Shown piece after piece: positions 34,794 through 43,299 of a stretch of 64,000 nucleotides of DNA. This DNA comes from Ventricola sp051883735. GTDB taxonomy: Bacteria > Bacillota > Clostridia > Christensenellales > Aristaeellaceae. Each line of letters begins with the position of its first letter. Position 1 is the stretch's first letter. The position numbers and the translations under genes were made by a program. The stretch lies in assembly GCA_051883735.1 (NCBI GenBank), contig JBJEUH010000077.1, positions 4,043-68,042 on the forward strand, in the 5' to 3' direction. The notes below the pieces were generated by a model. That model searched no databases and was not told where the DNA came from. It saw only the letters and a list, made by a program, of their open reading frames with translations.

Positions 34794-35812
34794 TGCGGCA
34801 TCTCCTTCTTTTTGCGCAGGGCAAACGCGGCCTCGCCGAGCTTGCGGCGCAGCACCTGCACGGGGTAGATCAGCGGATAGACGCGCGGGTAGGCGCCGCT
34901 GCGGCACAGCCGCAGAAGCAGGCGAGCGCCGCGCGTCAGCCTGCTTTCGTCAAGATCATCAAGCGGCAGGAGCGGCAGAACGTCCGCATTAAACCGCCGG
35001 ACCACGCCGGGCACGCCGCCGTCCTTGTACAGCCGCAGCGCCGCGCTGTCCACATAGGCGGCAAAGTAGGTTTCCATCTGCCCACGCCTAAGGAGCATGT
35101 CCCGCATCGCGAGCAGCCACAGCCTGTGCCGCTCCATCTCGCCCGCCGTCTGCGCGTGCATCGCGGAAGCGCCGTGCATGCGATAGCGGTAGGCCACGCG
35201 GTTCACATATGCAATGGCGCGCCCGCAGAGCACGGCCTCCAGGTTGAACAGCGCGTCCTCCGCGATCCTCACGCCCGCCTGGAGCCGCAGGCCCTCGCGC
35301 TCGATCAGGGCGCGCCGGTGCAGCTTGCAGCACATGATGTTGAGCACGCTGTCACCCTCGATCAGCCGCAGCGCCGCCGCACGGCGCTGGGCCTCGCCCC
35401 GTCTGTCCATCCAGCGCGTCTGCGGGATGACCGTCTCCAGGCTTCCGCTTCCGTCAAACGTATCGTGCGCGCAGACCACCATGTCCACGTCCTCGCCCGC
35501 GCCGGAGAGCATCGTATGGAGCGCGTCTTCTGGCAGCAGGTCGTCGCTGTCCACGAATGTGATCCACTCGCCCCGCGCGCGCTCTAGCCCCAGGTTGCGC
35601 GCGGCGGCCACGCCGCGGTTCTCCTGCGCCAGCACGCGCACGCGCGCGTCCTTTTGGGCATACGCCTGCGCCACGGCGAGCGTATCGTCCACCGATCCAT
35701 CGTCAATCAGGATCGCTTCAAAGTCCTCCATCGTCTGCGCGAGCACGGAATCCATGCACGCGCGAAGAAACCCGGCGCTGTTGTAGCACGGGATGATGAT
35801 GCTGACCTTCAC
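34790..35812 (-). CDS. GT2 family glycosyltransferase (second in tandem)
   Basis: The 340-residue protein begins MKVSIIIPCYNSAGFLRACM and carries ILIDDGSVDDTLAVAQ, GVAAARNLGLERARGEWITFVDSDD with the DxD motif, and a IAEDALFNLEAVL segment shared with the neighbouring copies. The start is a GTG at 35812 that overlaps the stop of the first glycosyltransferase (GTGA). The sugar donor and acceptor cannot be predicted. Confidence 0.92.
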   Translation of the reverse strand: MKVSIIIPCYNSAGFLRACMDSVLAQTMEDFEAILIDDGSVDDTLAVAQAYAQKDARVRVLAQENRGVAAARNLGLERARGEWITFVDSDDLLPEDALHTMLSGAGEDVDMVVCAHDTFDGSGSLETVIPQTRWMDRRGEAQRRAAALRLIEGDSVLNIMCCKLHRRALIEREGLRLQAGVRIAEDALFNLEAVLCGRAIAYVNRVAYRYRMHGASAMHAQTAGEMERHRLWLLAMRDMLLRRGQMETYFAAYVDSAALRLYKDGGVPGVVRRFNADVLPLLPLDDLDESRLTRGARLLLRLCRSGAYPRVYPLIYPVQVLRRKLGEAAFALRKKKEMPQ

Positions 35813-36852
35813 GGCGTATCCTCCCGTCCCTGCACAAGGCGTGCCGCGCCCTTCACATCGCCGCGCAGCCAGCGCAGGGCAAACGCGCGCGCGCGAATCT
35901 GCGTGCGCACGCCCTTGTGCGTCTTGAGCGTATACATCAGCAGCGGCATGGGCGAAATCAGCGCGCGCAGCAGGCTCTGCATCGTCCCGTTTTCCCGGTA
36001 TTCCTCCATCGCGCGATACACATCGGAAAGCTCCGGGTCCAGCCGGATGCCCTTGGTGATCAGCTTGTCGTAGCACAGCACCGGCAGCACGTCTTTGATC
36101 TCGTCAAACCGACCGCAAACCTTCGCGTATTCCCACAGCCGCACGGACAGCGTCATCAGCCGCCAGGCCAGCCTCGGCTTCTTCATGCCCATCAGCGAAT
36201 CGCCGCGCTGGACATAGTACACATACGGCGTATTCAGCGCCGCAATCGTGTGCGTATGCATCAGATACTGCGCGGAAAACAGCGTATCCTCCGCGAAAAT
36301 CTCGTCGTTCGGCGCAAAGCGCAGGCCGTTTTCCTCGATCACGCTGCGGCGGTAGAGCTTGCTCCACGCCTCCTGGCCGTGCCGATACGGCATCCAGTAC
36401 CGGTAAAAGTAGTTGGCGAGGCCCAGCCGGTCGACGTCGATCGTCTCGCGCTCAAAGCACAGGTACGGCCCCTGCTCCTGCCCGTCCACGACCAGCGCAT
36501 AGTTGTAGAGCACCTGCTGCGCGCCGGTTTCGTCCGCCGCGCGCACGGTTTCCTCCAGCCATCGCGGCGCGACATAATCGTCCGCATCGACAAATGCGAT
36601 GTACTCGCCCCGCGCAACTTCCAGGCCCGCGTTGCGCGCGGAGGACAGGCCGCCGTTTGGCTTGTGGATCTGGCGGATGCGGCTGTCGCGCTGTGCATAG
36701 GCCTGCATGATCGCCGGACAGCCGTCCTTCGTGCCGTCATCGACCAGGATCAGCTCGTAATCCTGAAACGTCTGCGCGAGGATGCTGTCTATGCACCTGG
36801 GCAGATACGCCTCCACCTGGTAGACCGGCACAATCACGCTCACACGGCACAT
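35809..36852 (-). CDS. GT2 family glycosyltransferase (first gene of the glycan operon)
   Basis: The 347-residue protein begins MCRVSVIVPVYQVEAYLPRC and has LILVDDGTKDGCPAIMQ, GGLSSARNAGLEVARGEYIAFVDADD with DxD, and EIFAEDTLFSAQYL. An ATG with GAGGAGG about 8 bases upstream marks the start, and a promoter is found at 36896-36925. The operon continues through three more glycosyltransferases, pyruvyl transferase and the FrhB-type gene. Confidence 0.93.
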   Translation of the reverse strand: MCRVSVIVPVYQVEAYLPRCIDSILAQTFQDYELILVDDGTKDGCPAIMQAYAQRDSRIRQIHKPNGGLSSARNAGLEVARGEYIAFVDADDYVAPRWLEETVRAADETGAQQVLYNYALVVDGQEQGPYLCFERETIDVDRLGLANYFYRYWMPYRHGQEAWSKLYRRSVIEENGLRFAPNDEIFAEDTLFSAQYLMHTHTIAALNTPYVYYVQRGDSLMGMKKPRLAWRLMTLSVRLWEYAKVCGRFDEIKDVLPVLCYDKLITKGIRLDPELSDVYRAMEEYRENGTMQSLLRALISPMPLLMYTLKTHKGVRTQIRARAFALRWLRGDVKGAARLVQGREDTP

Positions 36853-36895
36853 CCGCTTTCCCTCCTCACACGCAGTTGCACAACCATACAGATTG

Positions 36896-36925
36896 ATTAT
36901 ACCATATGATACAAGGCCATGACAA
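36896..36925 (-). promoter_or_regulatory. SigA promoter (extended -10) of the glycan operon
   Basis: On the minus strand TTGTCA (36920-36925), 18-base spacer and TATAAT (36896-36901), with TGG before the -10. Transcription would begin near 36889, about 37 bases before the first start codon. Confidence 0.8.
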
Positions 36926-36960
36926 GGGCCTCCCCCGGCCGGGAAGGCCGCTGCATACAA

Positions 36961-37053
36961 AACCGGCATGCTGCCGGCGGCATCACGGACAAAGCTCCGT
37001 CAATCATGAAGCTCTGTGCCCGGCAACGGCACTGTACGGAAAGATTTACATAA
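36961..37053. repeat. Intergenic repeat, family 1, copy 2
   Basis: This segment matches, in inverted orientation, the element at 1166-1258. It shares CCGGCATGCTGCCGG, CGGCATCAC, GACAAA, TGCCCGG and AAAGATTT in the same order and nearly the same spacing. It lies between the rnpB terminator and the glycan operon promoter. Confidence 0.75.
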
Positions 37054-37096
37054 CAAACGGACACACCGCTGAGATGCCCTCAGGACGGTGTGTCCG
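37050..37096 (-). terminator. Intrinsic terminator of rnpB
   Basis: On the minus strand CGGACACACCG and CGGTGTGTCCG form an 11-bp stem around a 17-base loop, followed by TTTGTTATG. It starts about 15 bases after the predicted RNase P RNA 3' end. Confidence 0.85.
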
Positions 37097-37110
37097 GCTG
37101 CTGTCAAAAA

Positions 37111-37454
37111 TGTCTGTGAGCGTTGCCTGTAAGCCGAGTTCTGTAATCGGCGGTCATCTATCTAGACCCGCTGTTGCCAGCGGGTTCAAGCGAAATCCTG
37201 AGAGCTCGACGGGCCGTCTCAAACGCTCTTTCGTTTCTTGCTGCGAGTGGGGTTTACATCGCGGACGAGTCGCCAGGCCGCGGGTGAGCTCTTACCTCAC
37301 CTTTCCACCCTTACACGCCTTGCGGCATGCGGTATCTCTCTGTTGCACTTTCCCTGGGGTCGCCCCCGCCGGGCGTTACCCGGCACCCTGCCCTATGCAG
37401 CTCGGACTTTCCTCACACCTTCCGGCGCGCGGCCGCCCGGCAGCCTCACAAACG
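37111..37454 (-). ncRNA. rnpB: RNase P RNA, bacterial type A
   Basis: About 344 nt contain the universal RNase P RNA blocks: GAGGAAAGTCCGAGC near the 5' end (about 37400-37414), AGGGTGGAAAGGTGAGGTAA in the middle and ACAGAACTCGGCTTACAG near the 3' end (about 37128-37145). The outermost helix P1 is visible: 5' GTTTGTGAG pairs with 3' CTCACAGAC, which fixes both ends. It is the catalytic RNA that matures tRNA 5' ends. The presence of the long-range pairing typical of type A, not the Bacillus type B, fits Clostridia. Confidence 0.96.
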
Positions 37455-37459
37455 TTCAG

Positions 37460-37488
37460 ATTATATCACATTCTACCGCGCTTGTCAA
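37460..37488 (-). promoter_or_regulatory. Consensus SigA promoter of rnpB
   Basis: On the minus strand TTGACA (37483-37488), 17-base spacer and TATAAT (37460-37465): a perfect consensus, in keeping with a strongly expressed stable RNA. The -35 lies inside the end of the upstream DUF5655-like gene (stop at 37485). Confidence 0.92.
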
Positions 37489-37838
37489 CGGCGGGACAGC
37501 GCGATGAGCGAGAGCAGCTCCTCGTCGATCGCCTGCGCGTCCGGAAGATGGATGTGCGCGGTATAACGCGTCCTCGATACGGGCACCACCATGGCAAACC
37601 GCGGATGCTCCGCCGCCTCCCGCAGGCTGATGCTCAGCCACAGCCCCTCCATGCGCTTTCTGGGCGGAAAGGAGACGTACAGATACGGCCTGGGATCGTC
37701 AAAGGCCACGCACGTCTTCATCACGCGCAGGCGCGTATCCGGCCAGCGCGCGAGCACCCGCCCCCTCAGCGCCTCAAACAGTGCCCACTGCAGGGGCTTG
37801 CCCGCAAAAAACGCGTCAGTCTGCGCGATGACGTCCAT
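37485..37838 (-). CDS. Small protein with DUF5655-like domain
   Basis: The 117-residue protein (MDVIAQTDAFFAGKPLQW) has a pattern resembling DUF5655 proteins: an N-terminal helix with FEALRGRVLARWPDTRLRVMKTCVAFDD and alternating strands with arginine pairs (LYVSFPPRKRMEGLWLSISL). The function is unknown. A GGGAGGGGG site precedes the ATG. It lies between the terminator of the zinc-ribbon gene and rnpB and overlaps the rnpB -35 element. Confidence 0.65.
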   Translation of the reverse strand: MDVIAQTDAFFAGKPLQWALFEALRGRVLARWPDTRLRVMKTCVAFDDPRPYLYVSFPPRKRMEGLWLSISLREAAEHPRFAMVVPVSRTRYTAHIHLPDAQAIDEELLSLIALSRR

Positions 37839-37870
37839 ACGATTCCCCCTCCCTGCGGCGCCGCGAACAG

Positions 37871-37893
37871 AAAAAGCGGACCGAAGCCCGCTT
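37871..37893 (-). terminator. Intrinsic terminator after the zinc-ribbon coiled-coil gene
   Basis: On the minus strand AAGCGG-GCTTCGGT-CCGCTT is followed by TTTCTG. It ends the transcript of the trmK-nif3/zinc-ribbon pair. Confidence 0.75.
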
Positions 37894-37905
37894 CTCTTGA
37901 CTCAT

Positions 37906-37982
37906 GGGAAACTGCAAAAACCGTGCAGCGGGCACCGAACAGCTTGCTTTTCAAAAGCCGTTCGGAAGCGGGCACAGTCCGC
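37906..37982. repeat. Intergenic repeat, family 2, copy A
   Basis: Read on the minus strand this segment contains CTGTGCCCGCT, TTCCGAACGGCTT, GTGCCCGCTGCACGG and a TTTTTGC run in that order. The same blocks occur at 40192-40274 and, in part, at 59095-59150 on the plus strand. It contains an internal hairpin CCGAACGGCTT/AAGCTGTTCGG. Confidence 0.7.
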
Positions 37983-38690
37983 TTACTTGACCAGGATGAT
38001 GCGGCCGCAGTTCTCGCACTCCACATACGGCTGGCCGCTGCGCACCTTGTCCTTGTCCGCGGCGGAGAGCTGCATGTTGCAGCCGCCGCAGCGGTCGTCA
38101 TGCAGGCGCGTGATGGGCATCGCCGCGTGGCGCTTGATCGATTTGTACTTCTCAATCAGCGCCGGATCGATGCCCTCCGCCTCCTTTGCCACTTTCTTCT
38201 TGAGCTCCTCGAGCTTGACGGAGGCCGTCTTGAACTCCTCGTCGTAGAGGACCTTGATGCGGTCAAACTCCGCGCGGGCCTTGGCGGCGCGCACGCGCAC
38301 CTCGCGCTGCTGGCGGTCGCGCGCCTCGCTGTCCTTGCGCATCTTGGCCAGCTCCGACTCATAGCGGGAGATGGTGGTCAGCAGCTTCTGGATGGACGCG
38401 ATCTGCTTCTTCGCCTCCTCGAGATCCTGCGGACGGTTCGCCTCAAAGTTCGCCGTCGCCTCGGCCACGGAGCCGCTCAGGCGCGTGATCTCATCCGCCA
38501 GCGCTTCCATCCGGTCGCTCATGATCTCCACGTCCGACTCAATCTTCTTGAGGACGCTCTGCTGCTCCAGCAGGAATTCGCGGTGCTTGAGCAGCTCCTT
38601 GCGGTTGCTGCTCGCGCGCATCTCCTTCTCATACTGATCCAGCTCCATATCGACCTGCTGGTACTGCCACAAAAGTTCGTACTGCTGCAA
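37983..38690 (-). CDS. Zinc-ribbon coiled-coil protein (DUF164/CdsZ type)
   Basis: The 235-residue protein is a long coiled coil (about residues 10-175, for example LDQYEKEMRASSNRKELLKH) followed by a C4 zinc ribbon with CGGCNMQL and CENCGRII. This COG1579 family is widespread; proposed roles include nucleic acid binding and trafficking, none firmly shown. The start is a TTG at 38690: AAGGAGG lies 8 bases upstream, whereas the longer reading would overlap the previous gene. It follows trmK-nif3 after 19 bases. Confidence 0.88.
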   Translation of the reverse strand: MQQYELLWQYQQVDMELDQYEKEMRASSNRKELLKHREFLLEQQSVLKKIESDVEIMSDRMEALADEITRLSGSVAEATANFEANRPQDLEEAKKQIASIQKLLTTISRYESELAKMRKDSEARDRQQREVRVRAAKARAEFDRIKVLYDEEFKTASVKLEELKKKVAKEAEGIDPALIEKYKSIKRHAAMPITRLHDDRCGGCNMQLSAADKDKVRSGQPYVECENCGRIILVK

Positions 38691-38709
38691 AATAAGGCCC
38701 TCCTTATCA

Positions 38710-40173
38710 TCAACGCCCAAAGGGATTTCCCTTGGAGCAAAAAACCGTTACATTATATTTTAGCGCATCGCAGGCATTTTGTAAAGCGTTGGCCATCACT
38801 TCGCAGGCAGGATTTTCCGTTTCAAAGTGCCCCGCCTCGATAACGCACACGCCGCTGTCCATCGCCTCCAGCGCGACATGATGCTTGATCTCGCCGGTGA
38901 TGAAGCAGTCCGCGCCCAGCGCAACGGCCTCCGGGAAGAGGCTTCCGCCCGCGCCGGAGCAGCAGCCCAGCCTCGTGACCGGCGTGTCTGCCGCGCCGTA
39001 TGCGCGCACCGTCGCGCGCAGCTTTCTCTGCGCCCGCGCGCACAGCGCGCCGAAGGTCATGCCCTCCTCCAGCTCGCCCACGCGGACGCAGCCCTCACCC
39101 TGCACGTTCTTTGCGCCCATCAGCGCCATCAGCGTGTCGTTCACGCCGCCCGGCGCGCTGTCGAAGTTCGTGTGCGCGGCGATGTGCGCGATGCCGTTTT
39201 CCGCCAGCGCGAGCAGCAGCCTGCCCTCGCGGTCGCCGTCCGTCATGCGCCTGCGCGCATCCATCATGATCGGGTGATGCGTGACGATCGCCTGCACGCC
39301 CAGCGCCCTGGCCTCCTTAATCACGCCGTCCGTCAGATCCAGCGCCGTCAGCACGCGCGTGACGCGCCTGTCCGCGAATCCCACGAGCAGCCCGACGTTG
39401 TCCCAATCCTCCGCCAGCTCGTATGGCGCGATTTCGCCGACGAGCCGCTCAAGCTCCTTCACCGTGCATGCATTCACATTCATCGCCTCCGCCATCCACT
39501 GCAGCTCCCGGCTGCTGATCTCCATGCGCGCACGCGCCTTGTCGGAATCAAGCGCCGCCGTCTGCTCCATCTCGCGCACGCGCACGCTCCGCTGCCAGGC
39601 AAAGTATGCCCGCTGCCCCTCGTCCTGCATGCCGCCTGCCGCCGTGCCCAGCAGCGCCCCGCGCTCAGAAAGGGCTTGAACCCCGCCAGCTCGGGCCAGC
39701 ATCGTCACATAGTGCCTGCCCGCCGCGCGGGAGAAGACCTCCCGCTCCACGCAAAAGCCCATCGCGGCCAGCTCGCGGCGCAGCAGCGGCAGATCGACGT
39801 TCGCCTGCAGGATCAGCGATGCGCTGCCGATCCGCTCCCGGCCCTCGCGGAGAATCCGGAGGATCGTCTCCGCGCCCATGCCCGCGATCACGATGGCCTG
39901 CACCGGCCGGTCGATGCCCGCCAGCCCGTCTGCGCAGACGACCTGCGCGCGCCCCATAAGGCCCCTGGCCGCCAGCAGCCGCCGCGCCTTGTCAAGGGAG
40001 GGGCCGCTCACGTCGCTGGCGATCATGAAAAGCCGGCCGCAGCGCTCCAGCAGATGCGCCGTCAGCTGCCCGTGATCGCAGCCGATATCCGCCGCGCAGG
40101 GGCTTTCGCAGCCGTCTACGGCCTCCAGCACCAGGTCCGCCATCGCGCCGAGCCGATCGTCCAGCTGAACCAT
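38710..40173 (-). CDS. TrmK-Nif3 fusion: tRNA (adenine22-N1)-methyltransferase plus dinuclear-metal protein
   Basis: One 487-residue reading frame joins two proteins that are separate neighbours in Bacillus (YqfN and YqfO). Residues 1-225 are TrmK: the SAM site AADIGCDHGQLTAHLL (27-42) and IVIAGMGAETILRIL (94-108). Residues 231-487 are Nif3: WDNVGLLVG (257-265), metal ligands THHPIMM (298-304) and EAGHFETEN near the C-terminus. TrmK methylates A22 of tRNA; Nif3 proteins bind two metals and have an uncertain role. No stop lies between the domains. A GGAGG just before Met231 might allow a second, internal start. It lies downstream of sigA. Confidence 0.9.
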   Translation of the reverse strand: MVQLDDRLGAMADLVLEAVDGCESPCAADIGCDHGQLTAHLLERCGRLFMIASDVSGPSLDKARRLLAARGLMGRAQVVCADGLAGIDRPVQAIVIAGMGAETILRILREGRERIGSASLILQANVDLPLLRRELAAMGFCVEREVFSRAAGRHYVTMLARAGGVQALSERGALLGTAAGGMQDEGQRAYFAWQRSVRVREMEQTAALDSDKARARMEISSRELQWMAEAMNVNACTVKELERLVGEIAPYELAEDWDNVGLLVGFADRRVTRVLTALDLTDGVIKEARALGVQAIVTHHPIMMDARRRMTDGDREGRLLLALAENGIAHIAAHTNFDSAPGGVNDTLMALMGAKNVQGEGCVRVGELEEGMTFGALCARAQRKLRATVRAYGAADTPVTRLGCCSGAGGSLFPEAVALGADCFITGEIKHHVALEAMDSGVCVIEAGHFETENPACEVMANALQNACDALKYNVTVFCSKGNPFGR

Positions 40174-40191
40174 ACGTCCTCTCCTTTACAG

Positions 40192-40274
40192 GCGGGCTGT
40201 GCCCGCTCCCACTTCCGAACAGCTTGACAGGTCGAGATGCCCAGTGCTCGCTGCACGATTCTTTACGCAGTTCC
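40192..40274. repeat. Intergenic repeat, family 2, copy B
   Basis: Plus-strand blocks GCGGGCTGTGCCCGCT, TTCCGAACAGCTT, GTGCTCGCTGCACG and GCAGTTCC correspond in order to the copy at 37906-37982. It fills the gap between the sigA terminator and the trmK-nif3 start. Confidence 0.7.
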
Positions 40275-40281
40275 TTACAGT

Positions 40282-40308
40282 GAAAAAACGAGGGACTTTC
40301 GCCCCTCG
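40282..40308 (-). terminator. Intrinsic terminator after sigA
   Basis: On the minus strand CGAGGG-GCGAAAGT-CCCTCG is followed by six T residues, 9 bases after the sigA stop. It ends the dnaG-sigA transcript. Confidence 0.9.
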
Positions 40309-40316
40309 GAAGTCGA

Positions 40317-41414
40317 TTATTCGAGATAGTCCTTGAGCTTCTTGCTGCGGCTCGGGTGACGCAGCTTGCGCAGCGCCTTCGCCTCGATCTGGCGGATGCG
40401 CTCGCGCGTGACGTTGAACTGCTGGCCGACCTCTTCAAGCGTCCTCTGGCGTCCGTCCTCCAGGCCAAAGCGCAGGGACAGCACCTTCTTCTCGCGCGGG
40501 GTCAGGGTATCGAGCACGCTCATGAGCTGCTCCTTCATCAGGGTGAAGGAGGCGGCCTCCGCAGGCGGCGGCGCGTCGTCGTCCTGGATGAAGTCGCCCA
40601 GGTGGGAGTCCTCCTCCTCGCCGATCGGCGTCTCCAGGGAGACCGGCTCCTGCGCGATCTTGATGATCTCGCGGACCTTCTCCACCGAGATGCCCATCGC
40701 CTCGGCGATCTCCTCCGGCTGCGGCTCACGGCCCTTCTCCTGCAGGAGCTGGCGGCTGACGCGGATCAGCTTGTTGATCGTCTCGACCATGTGCACCGGG
40801 ATGCGGATCGTGCGCGCCTGATCGGCGATCGCGCGGGTGATCGCCTGGCGGATCCACCAGGTCGCATAGGTGGAGAACTTGAAGCCCTTGGTGTAGTCAA
40901 ACTTTTCCACGGCTTTGATCAGGCCCAGGTTGCCCTCCTGAATCAGATCCAGGAACAGCATGCCGCGGCCGACATAGCGCTTGGCGATGGAGACGACCAG
41001 GCGCAGGTTCGCCTCGGCCAGCTTCTTCTTCGCCGCCTCAGCCTCCGGGCCGCCCTCGAGCATCTTCTTGGCGATCTCGATCTCCTCGTCCGCGGTGAGC
41101 AGCGGCACCTTGCCGATCTCCTTGAGGTACATGCGCACCGGGTCGTCGATGCTGATGCCCTCCGGCACAGACAGGTCAAGCTCCGGCTCCGCGACCTCCT
41201 GGACGGCAGCGACCGCCTCGTCCTCGGAGCTGCTCACGATGCTGACGCCCTCCGCTTCCAGCGTCTCAAAGACCGCATCAATCGCATCCGCGTCGATATC
41301 CAGCTCGCTGAGCTTGTTCATCACTTCCTGATAAGAGATCGTCTTCTTCTCGTTGCGCGCGAGATCGAGAATCTCCTTGACCTTCTGCTGCGCCTGTTCA
41401 CGTGTCAGTGCCAT
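40317..41414 (-). CDS. rpoD: Primary sigma factor RpoD (SigA)
   Basis: The 365-residue protein carries region 1.1 (about residues 1-75), region 1.2 (DPVRMYLKEIG), region 2 (NLRLVVSIAKRYVGRGMLFLD, FSTYATWWIRQAITRAIADQ), region 3 (IRIPVHMVETINKL) and region 4 (LTPREKKVLSLRFGLEDG, VTRERIRQIEAKALRKLR). It directs RNA polymerase to housekeeping promoters such as those listed here. It follows dnaG after 6 bases in the classical macromolecular synthesis operon; rpsU is not present. A terminator follows. Confidence 0.98.
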   Translation of the reverse strand: MALTREQAQQKVKEILDLARNEKKTISYQEVMNKLSELDIDADAIDAVFETLEAEGVSIVSSSEDEAVAAVQEVAEPELDLSVPEGISIDDPVRMYLKEIGKVPLLTADEEIEIAKKMLEGGPEAEAAKKKLAEANLRLVVSIAKRYVGRGMLFLDLIQEGNLGLIKAVEKFDYTKGFKFSTYATWWIRQAITRAIADQARTIRIPVHMVETINKLIRVSRQLLQEKGREPQPEEIAEAMGISVEKVREIIKIAQEPVSLETPIGEEEDSHLGDFIQDDDAPPPAEAASFTLMKEQLMSVLDTLTPREKKVLSLRFGLEDGRQRTLEEVGQQFNVTRERIRQIEAKALRKLRHPSRSKKLKDYLE

Positions 41415-41420
41415 AAGAAG

Positions 41421-43175
41421 TCATTCCTTTCTTCCGGCCGTCTGTCTTTCCTTCGTCAGTTCCTGTATCTTCAAAAGCGTTTTGCGCTTATCTTCGCCCG
41501 TCTGATGTTCGAGCTCCTTCTGAAGCGCCGCGATCTTCTCCTCGATGCGCTTCCTGTGCAGGATGCGCAGACAGTCGCCTGCCATGCGCAGCTGCCCGTC
41601 CTCGCCCGCGCCGCTGTCCTTCTCAAGCAGTCTGGCTGTGCGCGCGCGTTCGTTTTCGTCCTCAATCTCCTCGAGGATCGCGCCCGGCGTCATGCCCGCG
41701 ATGAGCTTCTGCGCCAGCGCTCGCCGCTCCCCGGAGATAAAATCGTCCGCCGTCACCGTGCCCGGCTCCATGCGGTTTTCCGCCAGCAGCAGCAGCAGCT
41801 GGCGCTCCGCGGCGGCCGTCTCGGTATCCACGCCCTCGTTCATTTCCTCCAGCGGACGGGCCGCGTGGCGGTACGTCCTCTGCTGCTCCCGGCTGAGCAT
41901 CTCCGTGCGGCCGATCTGCGCCAGCAGCACGTCGCGCGGGAAGCCGGTGGCCAGCATGAGCTCCTTCACATAGTTTTCCAGCTCGACGGGCTCCTTCACT
42001 TTCGCCAGGTATTTGGCGCAGGCGATGGCATAGGCGGTGCGGCCCTCCTGGGTGGAGAGGTCGTGATGCTGCGCCTCCTGCTTCATGCGGTAGCTCGTCG
42101 CGTCCATCGGGTTCAGGCTGTCCATCGCCTGCGGCCCGAATGCCCGGATATACTCGTCCGGGTCCATGCCGTCGGGAAAGACGAGCACGCGCGCCTTCAC
42201 GTTTTCCTCGTCAAAGATCTCCAGCGCGCGCATGATCGCCTTCTGGCCCGCGGCGTCGCCGTCGTAGGATACCCAGATTTCCGGCGCGTAGCGCTTAAGC
42301 AGCCTCGCCTGCTCGATCGTCAGCGCCGTGCCCAGCGTCGCGCACACGCCCGGCACGCCCGCCTGCGTCAGCGCGATCACGTCCATGTAGCCCTCGACCA
42401 GGATCACGCGCTTGAGACCCCGCTGCTTCTTGAGCAGGTTTGCCGCAAACACGCCCAGCCGCTTGTTGAACACCGGCGTATCGCCCGTGTTGAGGTATTT
42501 CGGTTTGATATCGCCCAGCGCGCGCCCGCCGAAGCCCAGCACGCGCCCCTGCGCGTCGATGATCGGGAAGATCGCGCGCTGGCGGAACATGTCGTAGACC
42601 CGCCCGTCGCGCCGGGCCGAAATGCCCGCACGAACGAGCTCATCGTCCGTAAAGCCCAGCGCACGCATGGCCTGCGTCGCGCCGTCAGACCTTGCGGGCG
42701 TGGAGCCCAGGCCAAACATGCGGATCGTCTGGTCATCCAGCCCCCGGTCATACAGATACGAGAGAATCTGCGCGTTTTCCTTCTTCCAGAGCTCGCCGTG
42801 GAAAAAGCGCGCGCACTGTCTGTTCGCCTCAAAGAGCCGCTCCTTCTCGCTGCGGCTCACCGCGTCCTCGCGGCCGGCGACCATCTCCGGCAGCTCCATG
42901 TGGTTCTGCTCGGCCAGCAGCTTCACCGCGTCGGCAAACTCCAGATGCTCCATCTCCATCACGAAGGTGATGGCGCTGCCGCCCGCGTGGCAGCCGAAGC
43001 AGTAGTACATCTGGCGCTGCGGATTGACGGTAAAGGAGGGCGTCTTCTCCCCGTGGAAGGGGCACAGTCCCCAGTAGCGCCCGCCCTTGGGGGTGAGGTG
43101 CACATACCTGGAGACCACCTGAACGATGTCGGAGCGTTCGCGCAGCTCGTCAAGCCACACCTGCGGAAACCTCAA
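41421..43175 (-). CDS. dnaG: DNA primase
   Basis: DnaG makes RNA primers for replication. The 584-residue protein has the CHC2 zinc finger (CPFHGEKTPSF and CFGCHAGG, about residues 38-65), the RNA polymerase domain with the TOPRIM motif (VILVEGYMDVIAL and WVSYDGDAAGQKA) and a C-terminal helicase-binding domain. The start is a TTG at 43175 giving MRFPQVWLDELRERSDIV, which matches the family N-terminus; a GTG six codons later is possible. It forms an operon with sigA. Confidence 0.96.
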   Translation of the reverse strand: MRFPQVWLDELRERSDIVQVVSRYVHLTPKGGRYWGLCPFHGEKTPSFTVNPQRQMYYCFGCHAGGSAITFVMEMEHLEFADAVKLLAEQNHMELPEMVAGREDAVSRSEKERLFEANRQCARFFHGELWKKENAQILSYLYDRGLDDQTIRMFGLGSTPARSDGATQAMRALGFTDDELVRAGISARRDGRVYDMFRQRAIFPIIDAQGRVLGFGGRALGDIKPKYLNTGDTPVFNKRLGVFAANLLKKQRGLKRVILVEGYMDVIALTQAGVPGVCATLGTALTIEQARLLKRYAPEIWVSYDGDAAGQKAIMRALEIFDEENVKARVLVFPDGMDPDEYIRAFGPQAMDSLNPMDATSYRMKQEAQHHDLSTQEGRTAYAIACAKYLAKVKEPVELENYVKELMLATGFPRDVLLAQIGRTEMLSREQQRTYRHAARPLEEMNEGVDTETAAAERQLLLLLAENRMEPGTVTADDFISGERRALAQKLIAGMTPGAILEEIEDENERARTARLLEKDSGAGEDGQLRMAGDCLRILHRKRIEEKIAALQKELEHQTGEDKRKTLLKIQELTKERQTAGRKE

Positions 43176-43299
43176 CGTCCTTCACCGCCCTCTCCTTTCG
43201 CCAGGGCCAAGCAGCCCAAATGCCGTCCTATCTTTTTCGCCGCAGGGCGGCGCATTCCTGCAAGGGATCTGCACTTTTTTCGGGAAAAAGTCCTTGTTT

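Noticed and set aside
36961..37320. Plus-strand open frames across rnpB
   Set aside because: The region is RNase P RNA, proven by universal sequence blocks and the P1 pairing.
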